Shown here in pieces: positions 54,607-62,537 of a stretch of DNA of 64,000 nucleotides. The notes below the pieces were generated by a model. It had not been told where the DNA came from. It saw only the letters and a program-made list of their open reading frames with translations, and did no database searches. A program made the position numbers and the translations under genes. Source of the stretch: a virus; the IMG/VR virus record IMGVR_UViG_3300005613_000019, positions 1 through 64,000 of that record; one strand, 5' to 3'. The first letter of the stretch is position 1; every line of letters starts with the position of its first letter.

Positions 54607-54897
54607 TTATTCTACACGATTAAAGGCATAACCAGGAACTTTTATATTTTGATTAAGATATATACCCTTTGAAGTAGCATAAAGTAACCCTTCATACAAA
54701 TCATAAGATACGTCATAATACTCATATAATGCCCCATTATAAAACCTAACCATCAAAGTAAACGAGTTCTCATCGTACCCTATTTCAGAAATATGAGAAG
54801 ATTCTACAGGGAACATTTCAACTTCACTAGGGTTAGGTACAGCAGTACCTCCTAGTGCATTATCAGTAGGTAATCCATCATTTCCATAAATAGGCAT
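54607..54897 (-). CDS. KTSC-domain protein
   Basis: A 96-residue protein whose residues about 30-94 follow the KTSC pattern (SSHISEIGYDENSFTLMVRF, YNGALYEYYDVSYDLYEGLL, KGIYLNQNIK). KTSC domains occur in phage and bacterial proteins, often near RNA- or recombination-related genes; function is poorly known. Its ATG is one base from the stop of the upstream acidic protein. The N-terminus carries a proline- and asparagine-rich segment. Confidence 0.7.
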   Translation of the reverse strand: MPIYGNDGLPTDNALGGTAVPNPSEVEMFPVESSHISEIGYDENSFTLMVRFYNGALYEYYDVSYDLYEGLLYATSKGIYLNQNIKVPGYAFNRVE

Positions 54898-56595
54898 CTA
54901 ATCCCTCCAATTAAAAAAAGATTCAAGTAAAGAAGCCTCAACGCTCTTCTGCGAAGAGACGTTGCGGCTAACTATTTCAAGAGCCTTAAGGATTTCTTCC
55001 GAATCCTTAGCTTTATCATACTGGGAACCCTTGTATTCGTCAAGCATTGCTTGCAGATTTTTTACAGGTTCCAGATAAGATTGATAAGACCCAGCGCTAA
55101 ATTCTTCAGAAAATTCGGATAACTCATTAATTTTATTCTGCAAGCCACCCTTAATATCGTTTAACCCTTTAGCTATAGTTGAGATACTATCGTCGGTACT
55201 ACGCTCGTTATATTTAAATTTAGAAAGTATTTCTAGAGTTCCTTCAAGTTTTTCCATCGTTGTAAATATATCGTCACTGATAGTATCAAGAGTTTTAGAA
55301 AACCCGGATAAGCTATCCTGAAGTTCTCCTAAACGAGAAAGTTCACGATTAGCTGAGTTATAACCTTGTTGAAAAAATTTCATAGCCCTATCAATAGGCA
55401 TAGAAGTAACAACATTAGGATCTAAAAGATAAGAAAGATTAGCTACGCCTTCCCCCTGAATACCCGAAGATCCTTGATGAAACGTTACAGTTCCATCTTC
55501 ATTAACTTTTATATTTTTCTCTATTAAGAACTCTTCAGCCTGCCTAAGATCTTCGTCAGATTCCATTGAGTTAACTTCAGACTCACCAGGAGCCATCTCA
55601 GACGGCTCCTGGTCCAAGTAACGCTCTTCTAGTATCTCATAGCCAGGGTCAGACTCTTCCAAGTCCTCTAGGTCATCTTGGTCCTCCGGGTCAGTAACAC
55701 GACCATAAAAGGGTCCAGACTCTTCCAAGTCCTCTAGGTCATCTTGGTCCTCCGGGTCAGTAACACGACCATAAAAGGGTCCAGACTCATTATACAAAGA
55801 ATCGTCCAAACCTTCAAACATTTGTTCATCATCAGCATCACCATATTGAACTTCAGGTACATCTAAAATAGCTTGAGCAGCCTTAATTAATGAATCTACA
55901 ACACTCTGTTGTTTTTTACGTATATTCCTAGTATTAGGTCCAGTTTCCTCAACAGATGGGTCTAAAGAAAGATCCATTTCTGGATCGTACTCTTCTTCGG
56001 TCTGGCCTTGATCCGTATAAACCATACCAGGTTGAGATGGCCAAAACCCTTCCGGCTCTTCTGGATATGTTTGTTGAGTTATTTGAGTTTGATCATACCC
56101 CATTTCAGGATCTACTGAAAGATCCATATCTGGGTCATATTCTAATTGACTCTGAGATTCATCTGTATAGACTTGACCGGGTGACTGAGGCCATAAAGGC
56201 CCATCGCCAGCTGAAGTGTCTTGAACAGGCCAGGTAGGATTAGTTTCACCTTTATCCATAAGCATAGTTTTATCATAAGGATTTAACTCTTCTTCCTCCC
56301 AGTCAATATCAAGACCTTCGTAAACGTCTGAGTCTTCGTCTTGCTGAGCAAATTTTAAGAACTCGTCGGTTACGTCGTAATCTTTACGGGATATTATATT
56401 CCTCATATATAATTCATCTTCCTTTTTAGAATATTTAGCCATAATGCCAAGCTGAACGAGAGATGTCACGTAAGCGTGACGATCTCTCTCGTTCAGCGCT
56501 TGCAAAAATTGGTCAAACAATTCCTGAGAAATGTAATTAGAATCGTCAGCCGAAAGTTTAGTACGCTCAATTGCATCTTGAAGTGTTATAGGCAT
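54898..56595 (-). CDS. Acidic repeat protein with coiled-coil C-terminus
   Basis: A 565-residue acidic protein. Residues about 110-210 contain two diverged repeats of a WP..PGxVYTD...EYDPxMDLSxDP unit; residues about 265-310 contain two exact 22-residue repeats (ESGPFYGRVTDPEDQDDLED plus LE), encoded by a 66-bp direct repeat. The C-terminal 190 residues are coiled-coil-like. Location between the phosphoesterase cassette and fibre block, and its acidity, suggest a scaffold-like or virion-internal role, but this is uncertain. A candidate promoter lies upstream (56636-56665). Confidence 0.5.
   Translation of the reverse strand: MPITLQDAIERTKLSADDSNYISQELFDQFLQALNERDRHAYVTSLVQLGIMAKYSKKEDELYMRNIISRKDYDVTDEFLKFAQQDEDSDVYEGLDIDWEEEELNPYDKTMLMDKGETNPTWPVQDTSAGDGPLWPQSPGQVYTDESQSQLEYDPDMDLSVDPEMGYDQTQITQQTYPEEPEGFWPSQPGMVYTDQGQTEEEYDPEMDLSLDPSVEETGPNTRNIRKKQQSVVDSLIKAAQAILDVPEVQYGDADDEQMFEGLDDSLYNESGPFYGRVTDPEDQDDLEDLEESGPFYGRVTDPEDQDDLEDLEESDPGYEILEERYLDQEPSEMAPGESEVNSMESDEDLRQAEEFLIEKNIKVNEDGTVTFHQGSSGIQGEGVANLSYLLDPNVVTSMPIDRAMKFFQQGYNSANRELSRLGELQDSLSGFSKTLDTISDDIFTTMEKLEGTLEILSKFKYNERSTDDSISTIAKGLNDIKGGLQNKINELSEFSEEFSAGSYQSYLEPVKNLQAMLDEYKGSQYDKAKDSEEILKALEIVSRNVSSQKSVEASLLESFFNWRD
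55651..55782. repeat. Tandem repeat, 66-bp unit x2
   Basis: Two exact copies, 55651-55716 and 55717-55782, in the acidic repeat gene, encoding 22 residues each. Confidence 0.95.
56451..56497. repeat. Intragenic hairpin, 12-bp outer and 6-bp inner arms
   Basis: Outer arms 56451-56462 and 56486-56497 (12 bp) and inner arms 56465-56470 and 56475-56480 (6 bp), near the start of the acidic repeat gene. Confidence 0.8.
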
Positions 56596-56635
56596 GTCTG
56601 CTTCCTTTAAATTTTAAATATAATTACACAAATTT

Positions 56636-56665
56636 ATATTAGCACAAAAATGCTTGGTAGGAATA
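56636..56665 (-). promoter_or_regulatory. Candidate phage late promoter (acidic repeat gene)
   Basis: TATTCC (56665-56660), an 18-nt spacer starting TACCAA, TAATAT (56641-56636) on the minus strand. Weakest of the six elements; 41 nt from the gene start. Confidence 0.4.
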
Positions 56666-56680
56666 AAGAGATACTTAATT

Positions 56681-57067
56681 CTAATCTTCTTGAGTAAGAT
56701 TCGGATTCCTTACAAATCTTTTAATAAAAAGGGGCTCAACCTCAGACCCACACATTGGGCAAGCTTCAAGATCTTTAGAACCCTCTACATCATGAGCTAC
56801 ATCACACGTACATACATAGCCATATTCAGCTACAATAGCACTTTGACCTTTAGAATCTACACCAAAAATACCATTTACGACACCTAATAATCCTAAAGTA
56901 GCTTCATAGTCAACATGAAACCCAGTTTGGATAGTGTCATCAAAAGCCACATCAATTGAACACGGTATCCTAATGTCTACTAAACACGTTGCTGCTACCT
57001 TATCTTTCTCAACTAATCTATTCAAAACTTCAAGAGCCTCTTCGATTCCTACAAATTCCTTAATCAT
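56681..57067 (-). CDS. Hypothetical zinc-ribbon protein (128 residues)
   Basis: A 128-residue protein with an N-terminal helix (VGIEEALEVLNRLVEKDKVA) and C-terminal Cys cluster (YVCTCDVAHDVEG, CPMCGSEVEPL; C near residues 89 and 91 and a CPMC pair), probably a zinc ribbon. It overlaps the 55-residue upstream gene by four bases. It belongs to the cassette with the metallophosphoesterase. No function assigned; it could be a small nucleic-acid-binding or partner protein. Confidence 0.6.
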   Translation of the reverse strand: MIKEFVGIEEALEVLNRLVEKDKVAATCLVDIRIPCSIDVAFDDTIQTGFHVDYEATLGLLGVVNGIFGVDSKGQSAIVAEYGYVCTCDVAHDVEGSKDLEACPMCGSEVEPLFIKRFVRNPNLTQED

Positions 57068-57231
57068 TTCTTCCTCCTTTTACACGCTTCATAACACTCC
57101 TTACCACATAATTCAGGAGTACAATATTCTACCCAGCTTCCAAAACAAGCTGGCTTATACTGAGTATCTTCGCATAGCTTAGGTTCGAAGTCAATAGTTA
57201 TTTTGGAATCTTTTGCTCTTTTTTTAGCCAT
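57064..57231 (-). CDS. 55-residue Cys-rich microprotein
   Basis: MAKKRAKDSKITIDFEPKLC onward, with six cysteines in the C-terminal 36 residues (FGSWVEYCTPELCGKECYEA, ending KRRKK). Its ATG follows the phosphoesterase stop by four bases and its stop TGA overlaps the ATG of the 128-residue gene. Spacing and overlap support real translation. The Cys pattern suggests zinc or disulphide binding. Not recognised. Confidence 0.65.
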   Translation of the reverse strand: MAKKRAKDSKITIDFEPKLCEDTQYKPACFGSWVEYCTPELCGKECYEACKRRKK

Positions 57232-57234
57232 GGC

Positions 57235-57996
57235 TTAAATCTCTATCAAAAACTCCTCTTTATAATGACCTTTATTATTATATTCAAAAGGATAACCCCA
57301 AGGATTACAATAAATTTTAGTATTTCCTATCTTATAATCAAAATAATAATGAGTATGCCCACATAACCATAAATTAGGCTCAGTCTTAAGCATCGTCTCT
57401 GACATATCTACATAAAAACCTCCATTTATAGATGAACTTCTATAAATGTCGGGTATGACTGAAGTAGTAGGAACATGATGAGTTACAACTACAGTTTTAT
57501 CATTTTTATTTATGCTCTTATTAAGCCAATCTCTATCTTTCCTATGTTCCGTTAATATATCATAAGTATCTACAGTCATAATCTCACAATCATCATTTAC
57601 TTTATTAATCTTCCTATAATCTGGAAAAGAATAATACACTTCACTCTCACCCCTACGATTATCAAAATCAGTCCATAAAGTAGTGCCTAAAAAAGTAACA
57701 TCGTCTATTTTAACTGAAGACCTAGACAAAATATGTATATTTTCAAACTTAGCAGCAACCGACTGTAAGTCGGTTGCTGCTTTATTCAAAAATCTATTAT
57801 AATAGTCATGGTTTCCCAAAACCATGACTACAGGCATATTATAATTTACCCTAAGTTCTTTAAAATATTTTCTAAGCCTTTTACGACTAGAATCAATATC
57901 TCCAGCCATTACAAGCACGTCTGCCTCGTCTGAAATACGAGGCAGACGTTTATGCTCAAAAATTAAATGTAAATCTGATAATAGTTGTATTTTCAT
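57235..57996 (-). CDS. Calcineurin-like metallophosphoesterase
   Basis: A 253-residue protein with all metal-binding motifs of the superfamily: D8-x-H10 (LSDLHL), G32-D33 (MAGDID), G61-N62-H63-D64 (LGNHDYYN), H173-H174 (VTHHVP) and G213-H214-x-H216 (CGHTHYY). It acts on phosphoesters in the cytoplasm; substrate is unknown (nucleic acid, nucleotide or protein). It is the first gene of a small cassette with a consensus sigma70 promoter. Three perfect hairpins lie in it, one of which covers the GNHD motif. Confidence 0.9.
   Translation of the reverse strand: MKIQLLSDLHLIFEHKRLPRISDEADVLVMAGDIDSSRKRLRKYFKELRVNYNMPVVMVLGNHDYYNRFLNKAATDLQSVAAKFENIHILSRSSVKIDDVTFLGTTLWTDFDNRRGESEVYYSFPDYRKINKVNDDCEIMTVDTYDILTEHRKDRDWLNKSINKNDKTVVVTHHVPTTSVIPDIYRSSSINGGFYVDMSETMLKTEPNLWLCGHTHYYFDYKIGNTKIYCNPWGYPFEYNNKGHYKEEFLIEI
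57751..57781. repeat. Intragenic hairpin, 14-bp arms
   Basis: Perfect inverted repeat: arms 57751-57764 and 57768-57781, loop 3, in the metallophosphoesterase gene. Confidence 0.9.
57803..57830. repeat. Intragenic hairpin over the catalytic GNHD codons
   Basis: Perfect inverted repeat: arms 57803-57814 and 57819-57830, loop 4. The arms encode VVMV and the catalytic NHD. Confidence 0.85.
57917..57949. repeat. Intragenic hairpin, 13-bp arms
   Basis: Perfect inverted repeat: arms 57917-57929 and 57937-57949, loop 7, in the metallophosphoesterase gene. Confidence 0.9.
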
Positions 57997-58029
57997 ACCA
58001 CACCTTAAATTAATAATATTTTATAAAAA

Positions 58030-58058
58030 ATTATAAAATAAATTTATAAGATTGTCAA
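58030..58058 (-). promoter_or_regulatory. Consensus sigma70 promoter for the phosphoesterase cassette
   Basis: TTGACA (58058-58053), a 17-nt spacer and TATAAT (58035-58030) on the minus strand. Both hexamers are exact consensus, 34 nt upstream of the ATG. This would be read by unmodified host polymerase. Confidence 0.85.
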
Positions 58059-58061
58059 GAA

Positions 58062-60245
58062 CTATTTCTTTATGTTTTTAAAATTAGGCATTGCTACACC
58101 GTAGGAACGACCCCCAGTAGCAAGTTGTCGTTGAAGAAGTTGAGCTTTTCTACCTTGAGGCTCATTAACAACAGAAGATTTAATAACACTATTTAGACCT
58201 ACAAGGCACCTTGCTAAGTCGTCAGACCCTCTACCTCTAACCTTACCCTTCTTACTAGGTGAGATTATCTTCCTCAAGTCTTCGCTTCTCTCAAGTCTTA
58301 AAGATTCGAGCAAACAGACACCCTCACCTGACATCTCTTCCTCGTTTCTAGTCATCTGAATGGTACCTTGAGGGCTCAAAGAAAAACCATCTGAGAGGGC
58401 AGGAGGAAGCAAGCTAACTTGATCGTTATAAACTTGAGTTCTAAAGGACATAAAATCCTGCATTCTAATACTATACCTGTTAGCTGCGATTCCTAAAGAC
58501 CTAATATTCTGTATTGCATTTGCAGAGTTCCAAGCGTCAAACCATACTCCAGCTATATGTATCTTCTTAGATAATTCTTTTATAATATCTGTTACTGAAT
58601 TAAAATAAATCTCTCTAGATCTAGTAGGAACAATTCTAATACAAAAATCAACTACCGTAATTAGTCTATCTAACGATTGCGGATCTGGATAAAATGGTTT
58701 ACCTCCTACTAAAACTCTACCTTTGGACCTTGGAGAATCTTTAGCTGATGGTAAACTAGATAATAAAATTCTACCATCACCGTAAGGTCCAGGATCTCTA
58801 GTTTTTATACCTTTACTTTCAACTTGATAATCCCCCTCATCTTTTAGTTCAGGATGACCACATACTATGGCAAAAGAGTCAAATGTTAAACCGGCATCTA
58901 AAAACATATAATGATAGTTTTCAAAATCATAATTTACAGATTCTAAATTCAAACCTACATATTGTTTTCCTGTTTTATCAGTTATATTAACGTCTCTAAA
59001 AGCAGCTATAGGCTCACGATCATAGCGCACACAACTCCAAAACCTTAAAGGTTGATCAAATAGAGGACTTTGAGCTGCTGGAGGATCTGCAGCGAAGTCT
59101 CGTTGTGCAGCTACTGGATCTTTAATAAACTCCTCGTCAAAGTTCTTTCTTTTTTGTTCAGGATTAAATTCCCAAGTAGCACCTTTCCAAAAAAAAGTTC
59201 TCTTAAGCTCTCCGTGTTCTGCTTTATTATAAAGCTGCATAGCTATGTCATCAATTGACATAGGACTAGTAACATTAATCATGAGTCCTAAGAATGGAAA
59301 TAAATTATAGTTGTCAACCGAGGATCTTACAGTTTTTAAGGACTGGTTTATAACTCGATACAACTCTTGTGCAGAGGTCTTTGCCTCAGTATGCGATAGA
59401 CGAGCAAGCTCGTCTATCGCTCCAAGGATACGAGTCCTACCTGCAACACCGCCTGAGTTTGAAGAAATTCTGTTAAATCTTACCTGAAGCCACCCGTCTA
59501 TTACAGAGTCTTCAAGAACTTTATACTCCCATGGATCTAAAGAACCTAATTGTTGTTTCTCTTTTCCTTTAACCCATCTAACATGTCTGTTAATCCAAGG
59601 AGAATTATCCCTCATTCCTCTATATTTAGCATAAATAGTATTCTTAGCCTGCTCAGCAGTTGAAGCAGCAAACGTTACTTCAAACCATTCAGATTTCTCT
59701 TGCCTCAAGTATCTCTGCAACGCAAATCTACCTTCGGTAGATTTTACCCTTAAACAATGCTCAATATATCCTCCTATATGAGCACCTAAATAAGACTTAC
59801 CGGATCTCATTCCAGCAATACAAATTAACTCATTATATGGAGTTATGACACCGTCATAAATTAAACCCTGCATCGAATTTTTACAAGACGGGCATTCAAA
59901 ATCATTAATTTGAGAATTCCAAACAAACAAGTTTTCTGACTCAAGATAAGATCTAGATTTATTCCAACAATCCATAGCTTCAGGATCTTGAGAATTACAA
60001 AAAGGACATCTTAAATTAAACATATCCCTTAAAATTTGATATTGACGCCAATATCTAAAAGTTGAAGGTACATTCCAATAATCAAGCCCTGTAACCCATT
60101 CAACAATATTTGGGGCAGGTTTTAACAAATAAGACCTTTCAGAGTCTAAGGATATATCTAAACCTGTTACACGATCATCTATTAGATCCTCTATGTCTTT
60201 AATAAAACTTTTCTTCATGTTATACATTTCTACAGTCTTAGCCAT
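58062..60245 (-). CDS. Terminase large subunit
   Basis: A 727-residue packaging ATPase/nuclease. An N-terminal zinc site (C80, C83, C118, C121) precedes the Walker A motif GMRSGKS at 145-151 and the Walker B ILGAIDEL (273-280, D278/E279). The nuclease half shows YMFLDAGLTFDS (D450), VWFDAWNSAN (D570) and a C-terminal GSDDLARC-type acidic pair near 690. It drives DNA packaging and cuts concatemers at the portal. Its size is larger than T4 gp17 (610). The zinc insert near the ATPase N-terminus is a noteworthy addition. It is preceded by small genes and a small-terminase candidate. Confidence 0.92.
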   Translation of the reverse strand: MAKTVEMYNMKKSFIKDIEDLIDDRVTGLDISLDSERSYLLKPAPNIVEWVTGLDYWNVPSTFRYWRQYQILRDMFNLRCPFCNSQDPEAMDCWNKSRSYLESENLFVWNSQINDFECPSCKNSMQGLIYDGVITPYNELICIAGMRSGKSYLGAHIGGYIEHCLRVKSTEGRFALQRYLRQEKSEWFEVTFAASTAEQAKNTIYAKYRGMRDNSPWINRHVRWVKGKEKQQLGSLDPWEYKVLEDSVIDGWLQVRFNRISSNSGGVAGRTRILGAIDELARLSHTEAKTSAQELYRVINQSLKTVRSSVDNYNLFPFLGLMINVTSPMSIDDIAMQLYNKAEHGELKRTFFWKGATWEFNPEQKRKNFDEEFIKDPVAAQRDFAADPPAAQSPLFDQPLRFWSCVRYDREPIAAFRDVNITDKTGKQYVGLNLESVNYDFENYHYMFLDAGLTFDSFAIVCGHPELKDEGDYQVESKGIKTRDPGPYGDGRILLSSLPSAKDSPRSKGRVLVGGKPFYPDPQSLDRLITVVDFCIRIVPTRSREIYFNSVTDIIKELSKKIHIAGVWFDAWNSANAIQNIRSLGIAANRYSIRMQDFMSFRTQVYNDQVSLLPPALSDGFSLSPQGTIQMTRNEEEMSGEGVCLLESLRLERSEDLRKIISPSKKGKVRGRGSDDLARCLVGLNSVIKSSVVNEPQGRKAQLLQRQLATGGRSYGVAMPNFKNIKK
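59393..59420. repeat. Intragenic hairpin, 13-bp arms
   Basis: Perfect inverted repeat: arms 59393-59405 and 59408-59420, loop 2, in the terminase gene. Confidence 0.9.
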
Positions 60246-60253
60246 AAAATTAG

Positions 60254-60292
60254 GCGCAGGGAACCACGGCGGCTTGCCCCGTGGCAGGTTAC
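60254..60292 (-). promoter_or_regulatory. GC-rich hairpin before the terminase gene
   Basis: A GC-rich segment (CCACGG...CCGTGG stem with small bulge) in the 48-nt space between two genes. It stands out in AT-rich surroundings and may modulate terminase translation. Confidence 0.45.
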
Positions 60293-60293
60293 T

Positions 60294-60500
60294 TTAGGTC
60301 TCGTTATCTCTACAAACTTTTTCTTTTGAACCATAAAACCAAAAAGTAGATCCTATCTTTTCTATACTAAAACTATGATAACCACTACTCTCGTAAGAGC
60401 GCTCTAAGCCTTTTAAATAATCACAAATTTCAGACACGCTACCAGTTAAATACTCTACATTAATAGCACATAACTTCTCAAGAACAAAATGTTTAATCAT
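60294..60500 (-). CDS. Hypothetical protein (68 residues)
   Basis: A 68-residue protein (MIKHFVLEKLCAINVEYLTG start) just upstream of the terminase gene. Charged with hydrophobic patches and no clear motifs. It follows the 95-residue gene by three bases. Function unknown. Confidence 0.5.
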   Translation of the reverse strand: MIKHFVLEKLCAINVEYLTGSVSEICDYLKGLERSYESSGYHSFSIEKIGSTFWFYGSKEKVCRDNET

Positions 60501-60503
60501 AAT

Positions 60504-60791
60504 TTAAACTCTTTTCAAAATAAAGTTTGTTACAATTATCTCCTTAGTAATACTACGTATTTTTAATTTATTTAAATCTGAAGGAATTTTATATTTGACT
60601 CCGTCAATATAAAATTCATATCCTAAAACATTAGTACAGTAATATTTCAAAACTTTTAAAACAGCTACATTAAAAAACTCAGCCCCTTTTTTATAAGAAG
60701 CTGAGTTTACTAAAATCATCCTGCCTACCGATTTTCCTTTATCGTTCCTAATTAAAGCATCTTGTTGATATGAATTTGTTTCTAAAACCAT
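60504..60791 (-). CDS. Hypothetical protein (95 residues)
   Basis: A 95-residue protein (MVLETNSYQQDALIRNDKGK start) with mixed beta-like segments (VGRMILVNSASY, VLGYEFYIDGVKYKI). It is two bases from the small-terminase candidate. Not recognised. Confidence 0.5.
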   Translation of the reverse strand: MVLETNSYQQDALIRNDKGKSVGRMILVNSASYKKGAEFFNVAVLKVLKYYCTNVLGYEFYIDGVKYKIPSDLNKLKIRSITKEIIVTNFILKRV

Positions 60792-60793
60792 AA

Positions 60794-61630
60794 CTATTTA
60801 ATACTAAATTCTTCAAAAACTTCATCTATAATTTCTTTAAAGGATTGCTTAATACTCTCAGCCATCTTATTTCTTAAAGTTTCAATAATTGCATCACCTA
60901 CACTAGAATCAGGATTAGCTTCTTTAAATGACTCAGCAGCTTCCTGAGTTATAGCAATTAAACTATTCATAAACATCTCCACACTCATAGAAACAGCTCT
61001 TTGCACAGCAGAACCAGCTACATGAGATGAATTTCTAAGTTTAGTGAGTTTAATCTTCATATCAGTTAAATCTGAAAGTAATTTATTAAAATCATTAATT
61101 TGTCTTATAGAAATAGGTCTTCGCTTTTTACCTGAATCCTCAACAGGATTTAAAGTCTCACGTTCATATCTATAAAGCATGTCTTCAAACATACTAATAT
61201 ATCGGGTAATTGAAGTATAATCTGTAAGCTCTTCAGTTTTTTCATATATTAACGTTTCAGCCGTCTCTTTACGTAACGCAGATTGAGGACCCGTTAAATC
61301 TTTGTTTGTAAGATCCTTTTTCATTGCATGTCTTAAATCTTTAGCTATAAGTTCTGCTTTTGTAACATGCTTACTAAAATGTTTTGAAAGATTAGCTGAA
61401 TTAAAATGAGGCAAATAATCACTTTCAGGTGCATCATCCGATAATTGAGCATTTAAAAAATCAACCTTTGAATTCATCCATCTCATAGTTGAATTATTAG
61501 ATTGATCTTCCTCCATAATCTTATTATGTACTTCTATATAAAAATCTGGATGAGTTTTTCTTAAAGAACAAATTTTACAATTATTTACTAATTTATTTAA
61601 ACGAGGTAACTCTTTTTTAGATTTTACCAT
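60794..61630 (-). CDS. Small terminase subunit candidate
   Basis: A 278-residue, largely helical protein upstream of the terminase large subunit. Residues 14-85 form a zinc-finger-like pattern (CKICSLRKTH, followed by LSKHFSKHV, i.e. C-x2-C ... H-x3-H), as in helix-turn-helix terminase small subunits. The centre is a long helix; the C-terminus (residues 215-278) is a coiled coil. Position and domain plan suggest DNA recognition for packaging. The gene starts after GGAGAGG. Confidence 0.55.
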   Translation of the reverse strand: MVKSKKELPRLNKLVNNCKICSLRKTHPDFYIEVHNKIMEEDQSNNSTMRWMNSKVDFLNAQLSDDAPESDYLPHFNSANLSKHFSKHVTKAELIAKDLRHAMKKDLTNKDLTGPQSALRKETAETLIYEKTEELTDYTSITRYISMFEDMLYRYERETLNPVEDSGKKRRPISIRQINDFNKLLSDLTDMKIKLTKLRNSSHVAGSAVQRAVSMSVEMFMNSLIAITQEAAESFKEANPDSSVGDAIIETLRNKMAESIKQSFKEIIDEVFEEFSIK

Positions 61631-61673
61631 AATAACCTCTCCTTTAAAAACTACATAACATAATATACTCTAT

Positions 61674-62102
61674 TTAACTAGAATTGTTATTAATTAATTG
61701 TCTTAATAACTCTTTTAATTCTTTTTGACTGTCTAAATATTTTTGTTTATAAGATTCAAGCTCATCTTCGATGACTTGAATCTTTTCTTTATTAGCATCT
61801 GTCTCATAACTTATTTTATCAACATATCTAAACCAAGCCAAACCTACTGAAATAAAAAACAGGAGTAGGCTGATGCCTACTCCTGCTTGCCAAGTTAACA
61901 TCCTTTTATTCATTTTAGAATTTTCTTTAATTTGATTCTGAAGTGAATCAAATAACGGAAGTTGAGTACATTTATCTTTTTCTAATATTTTAGTTTCTAG
62001 TTTATCCATACGATCATCTAACTTTAAAAATTTACCGTCTACACGTTCTTTATTTAATTCATAAAGTCTCTTTTTTAAAGACTCAGTTGTTGAATCAGAC
62101 AT
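61674..62102 (-). CDS. Membrane coiled-coil protein
   Basis: A 142-residue protein: an N-terminal coiled coil (residues 5-60), one membrane segment (residues about 74-92, AGVGISLLLFFISVGLAWF) and a second coiled coil (residues 100-138). It has no signal peptide. It could be an envelope-associated factor or an accessory lysis protein. It is the first gene of the terminase block and has an extended -10 promoter upstream. Confidence 0.6.
   Translation of the reverse strand: MSDSTTESLKKRLYELNKERVDGKFLKLDDRMDKLETKILEKDKCTQLPLFDSLQNQIKENSKMNKRMLTWQAGVGISLLLFFISVGLAWFRYVDKISYETDANKEKIQVIEDELESYKQKYLDSQKELKELLRQLINNNSS
61860..61885. repeat. Intragenic hairpin, 11-bp arms
   Basis: Arms 61860-61870 and 61875-61885, loop 4, in the membrane coiled-coil gene, over its membrane segment. 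Confidence 0.75.
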
Positions 62103-62135
62103 ATTAAAATTCCTATTAAAAATAATTTTAATTTC

Positions 62136-62164
62136 ATTATACCATTATTTATATTATTTTTTAT
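62136..62164 (-). promoter_or_regulatory. Predicted promoter with extended -10
   Basis: Minus strand TGGTATAAT (-10 TATAAT at 62141-62136 with TG two bases before). The -35 is weak. It lies 34 nt upstream of the membrane coiled-coil gene. Confidence 0.45.
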
Positions 62165-62229
62165 AAAGTTTATAAGCAATTACAATTAAGTTATAATTTA
62201 AATATTTTTACATATAAAATTTATGTAAA

Positions 62230-62261
62230 GTCTATCGTATGCCGTTTGGCATACGATAGAC
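62230..62261. repeat. Intergenic hairpin, 14-bp arms
   Basis: Perfect inverted repeat: arms 62230-62243 and 62248-62261, loop GTTT, in the non-coding region. There is no clear T tract on the plus side; T-rich sequence follows on the minus side. Confidence 0.9.
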
Positions 62262-62340
62262 GCACCTGTAGCCAAAAATCTCAAAAATTCTTCTTTTTTA
62301 AAAAGTTGTTTAAAAGAAGTTTTTAAATGCTTTGCTTAAG

Positions 62341-62404
62341 TGCTCTACTCGTTGCCTTTCAGGCTTTCTCGTTCGAGCAGACCCTTTTTCAGGGTCATTT
62401 TTTT
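62341..62404 (+). ncRNA. Candidate plus-strand small RNA 3' end with terminator
   Basis: Three nested or adjacent stems: TGCTC/GAGCA (62341-62345/62375-62379), GCCT/AGGC (62354-62357/62361-62364) and GACCCT/AGGGTC (62380-62385/62391-62396), the last followed by T7 (62398-62404). This looks like the end of a short plus-strand transcript. No gene on the plus strand ends here, so it would be non-coding. A TATAAT at 62192-62197 could start it. Confidence 0.4.
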
Positions 62405-62495
62405 AAAACACATTTTTTAAATTTTTCTTTTAAAATTAAGATTTTATATTAAAAAAAGGTAATATAAAAAGTTAGAATCGAGTGAAACGAGATTC

Positions 62496-62537
62496 TTTAC
62501 AGCGACAAGGTCCGTAGGACCTGTCAGAAGCTGTAAA
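62496..62537. ncRNA. Structured RNA-like element
   Basis: Outer stem TTTACAGC/GCTGTAAA (62496-62503/62530-62537), then GAC/GTC and AGGTCC/GGACCT (62508-62513/62517-62522) with a GTA loop, and one bulged base. The compensating arms suggest a folded RNA; strand unknown. Confidence 0.45.
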
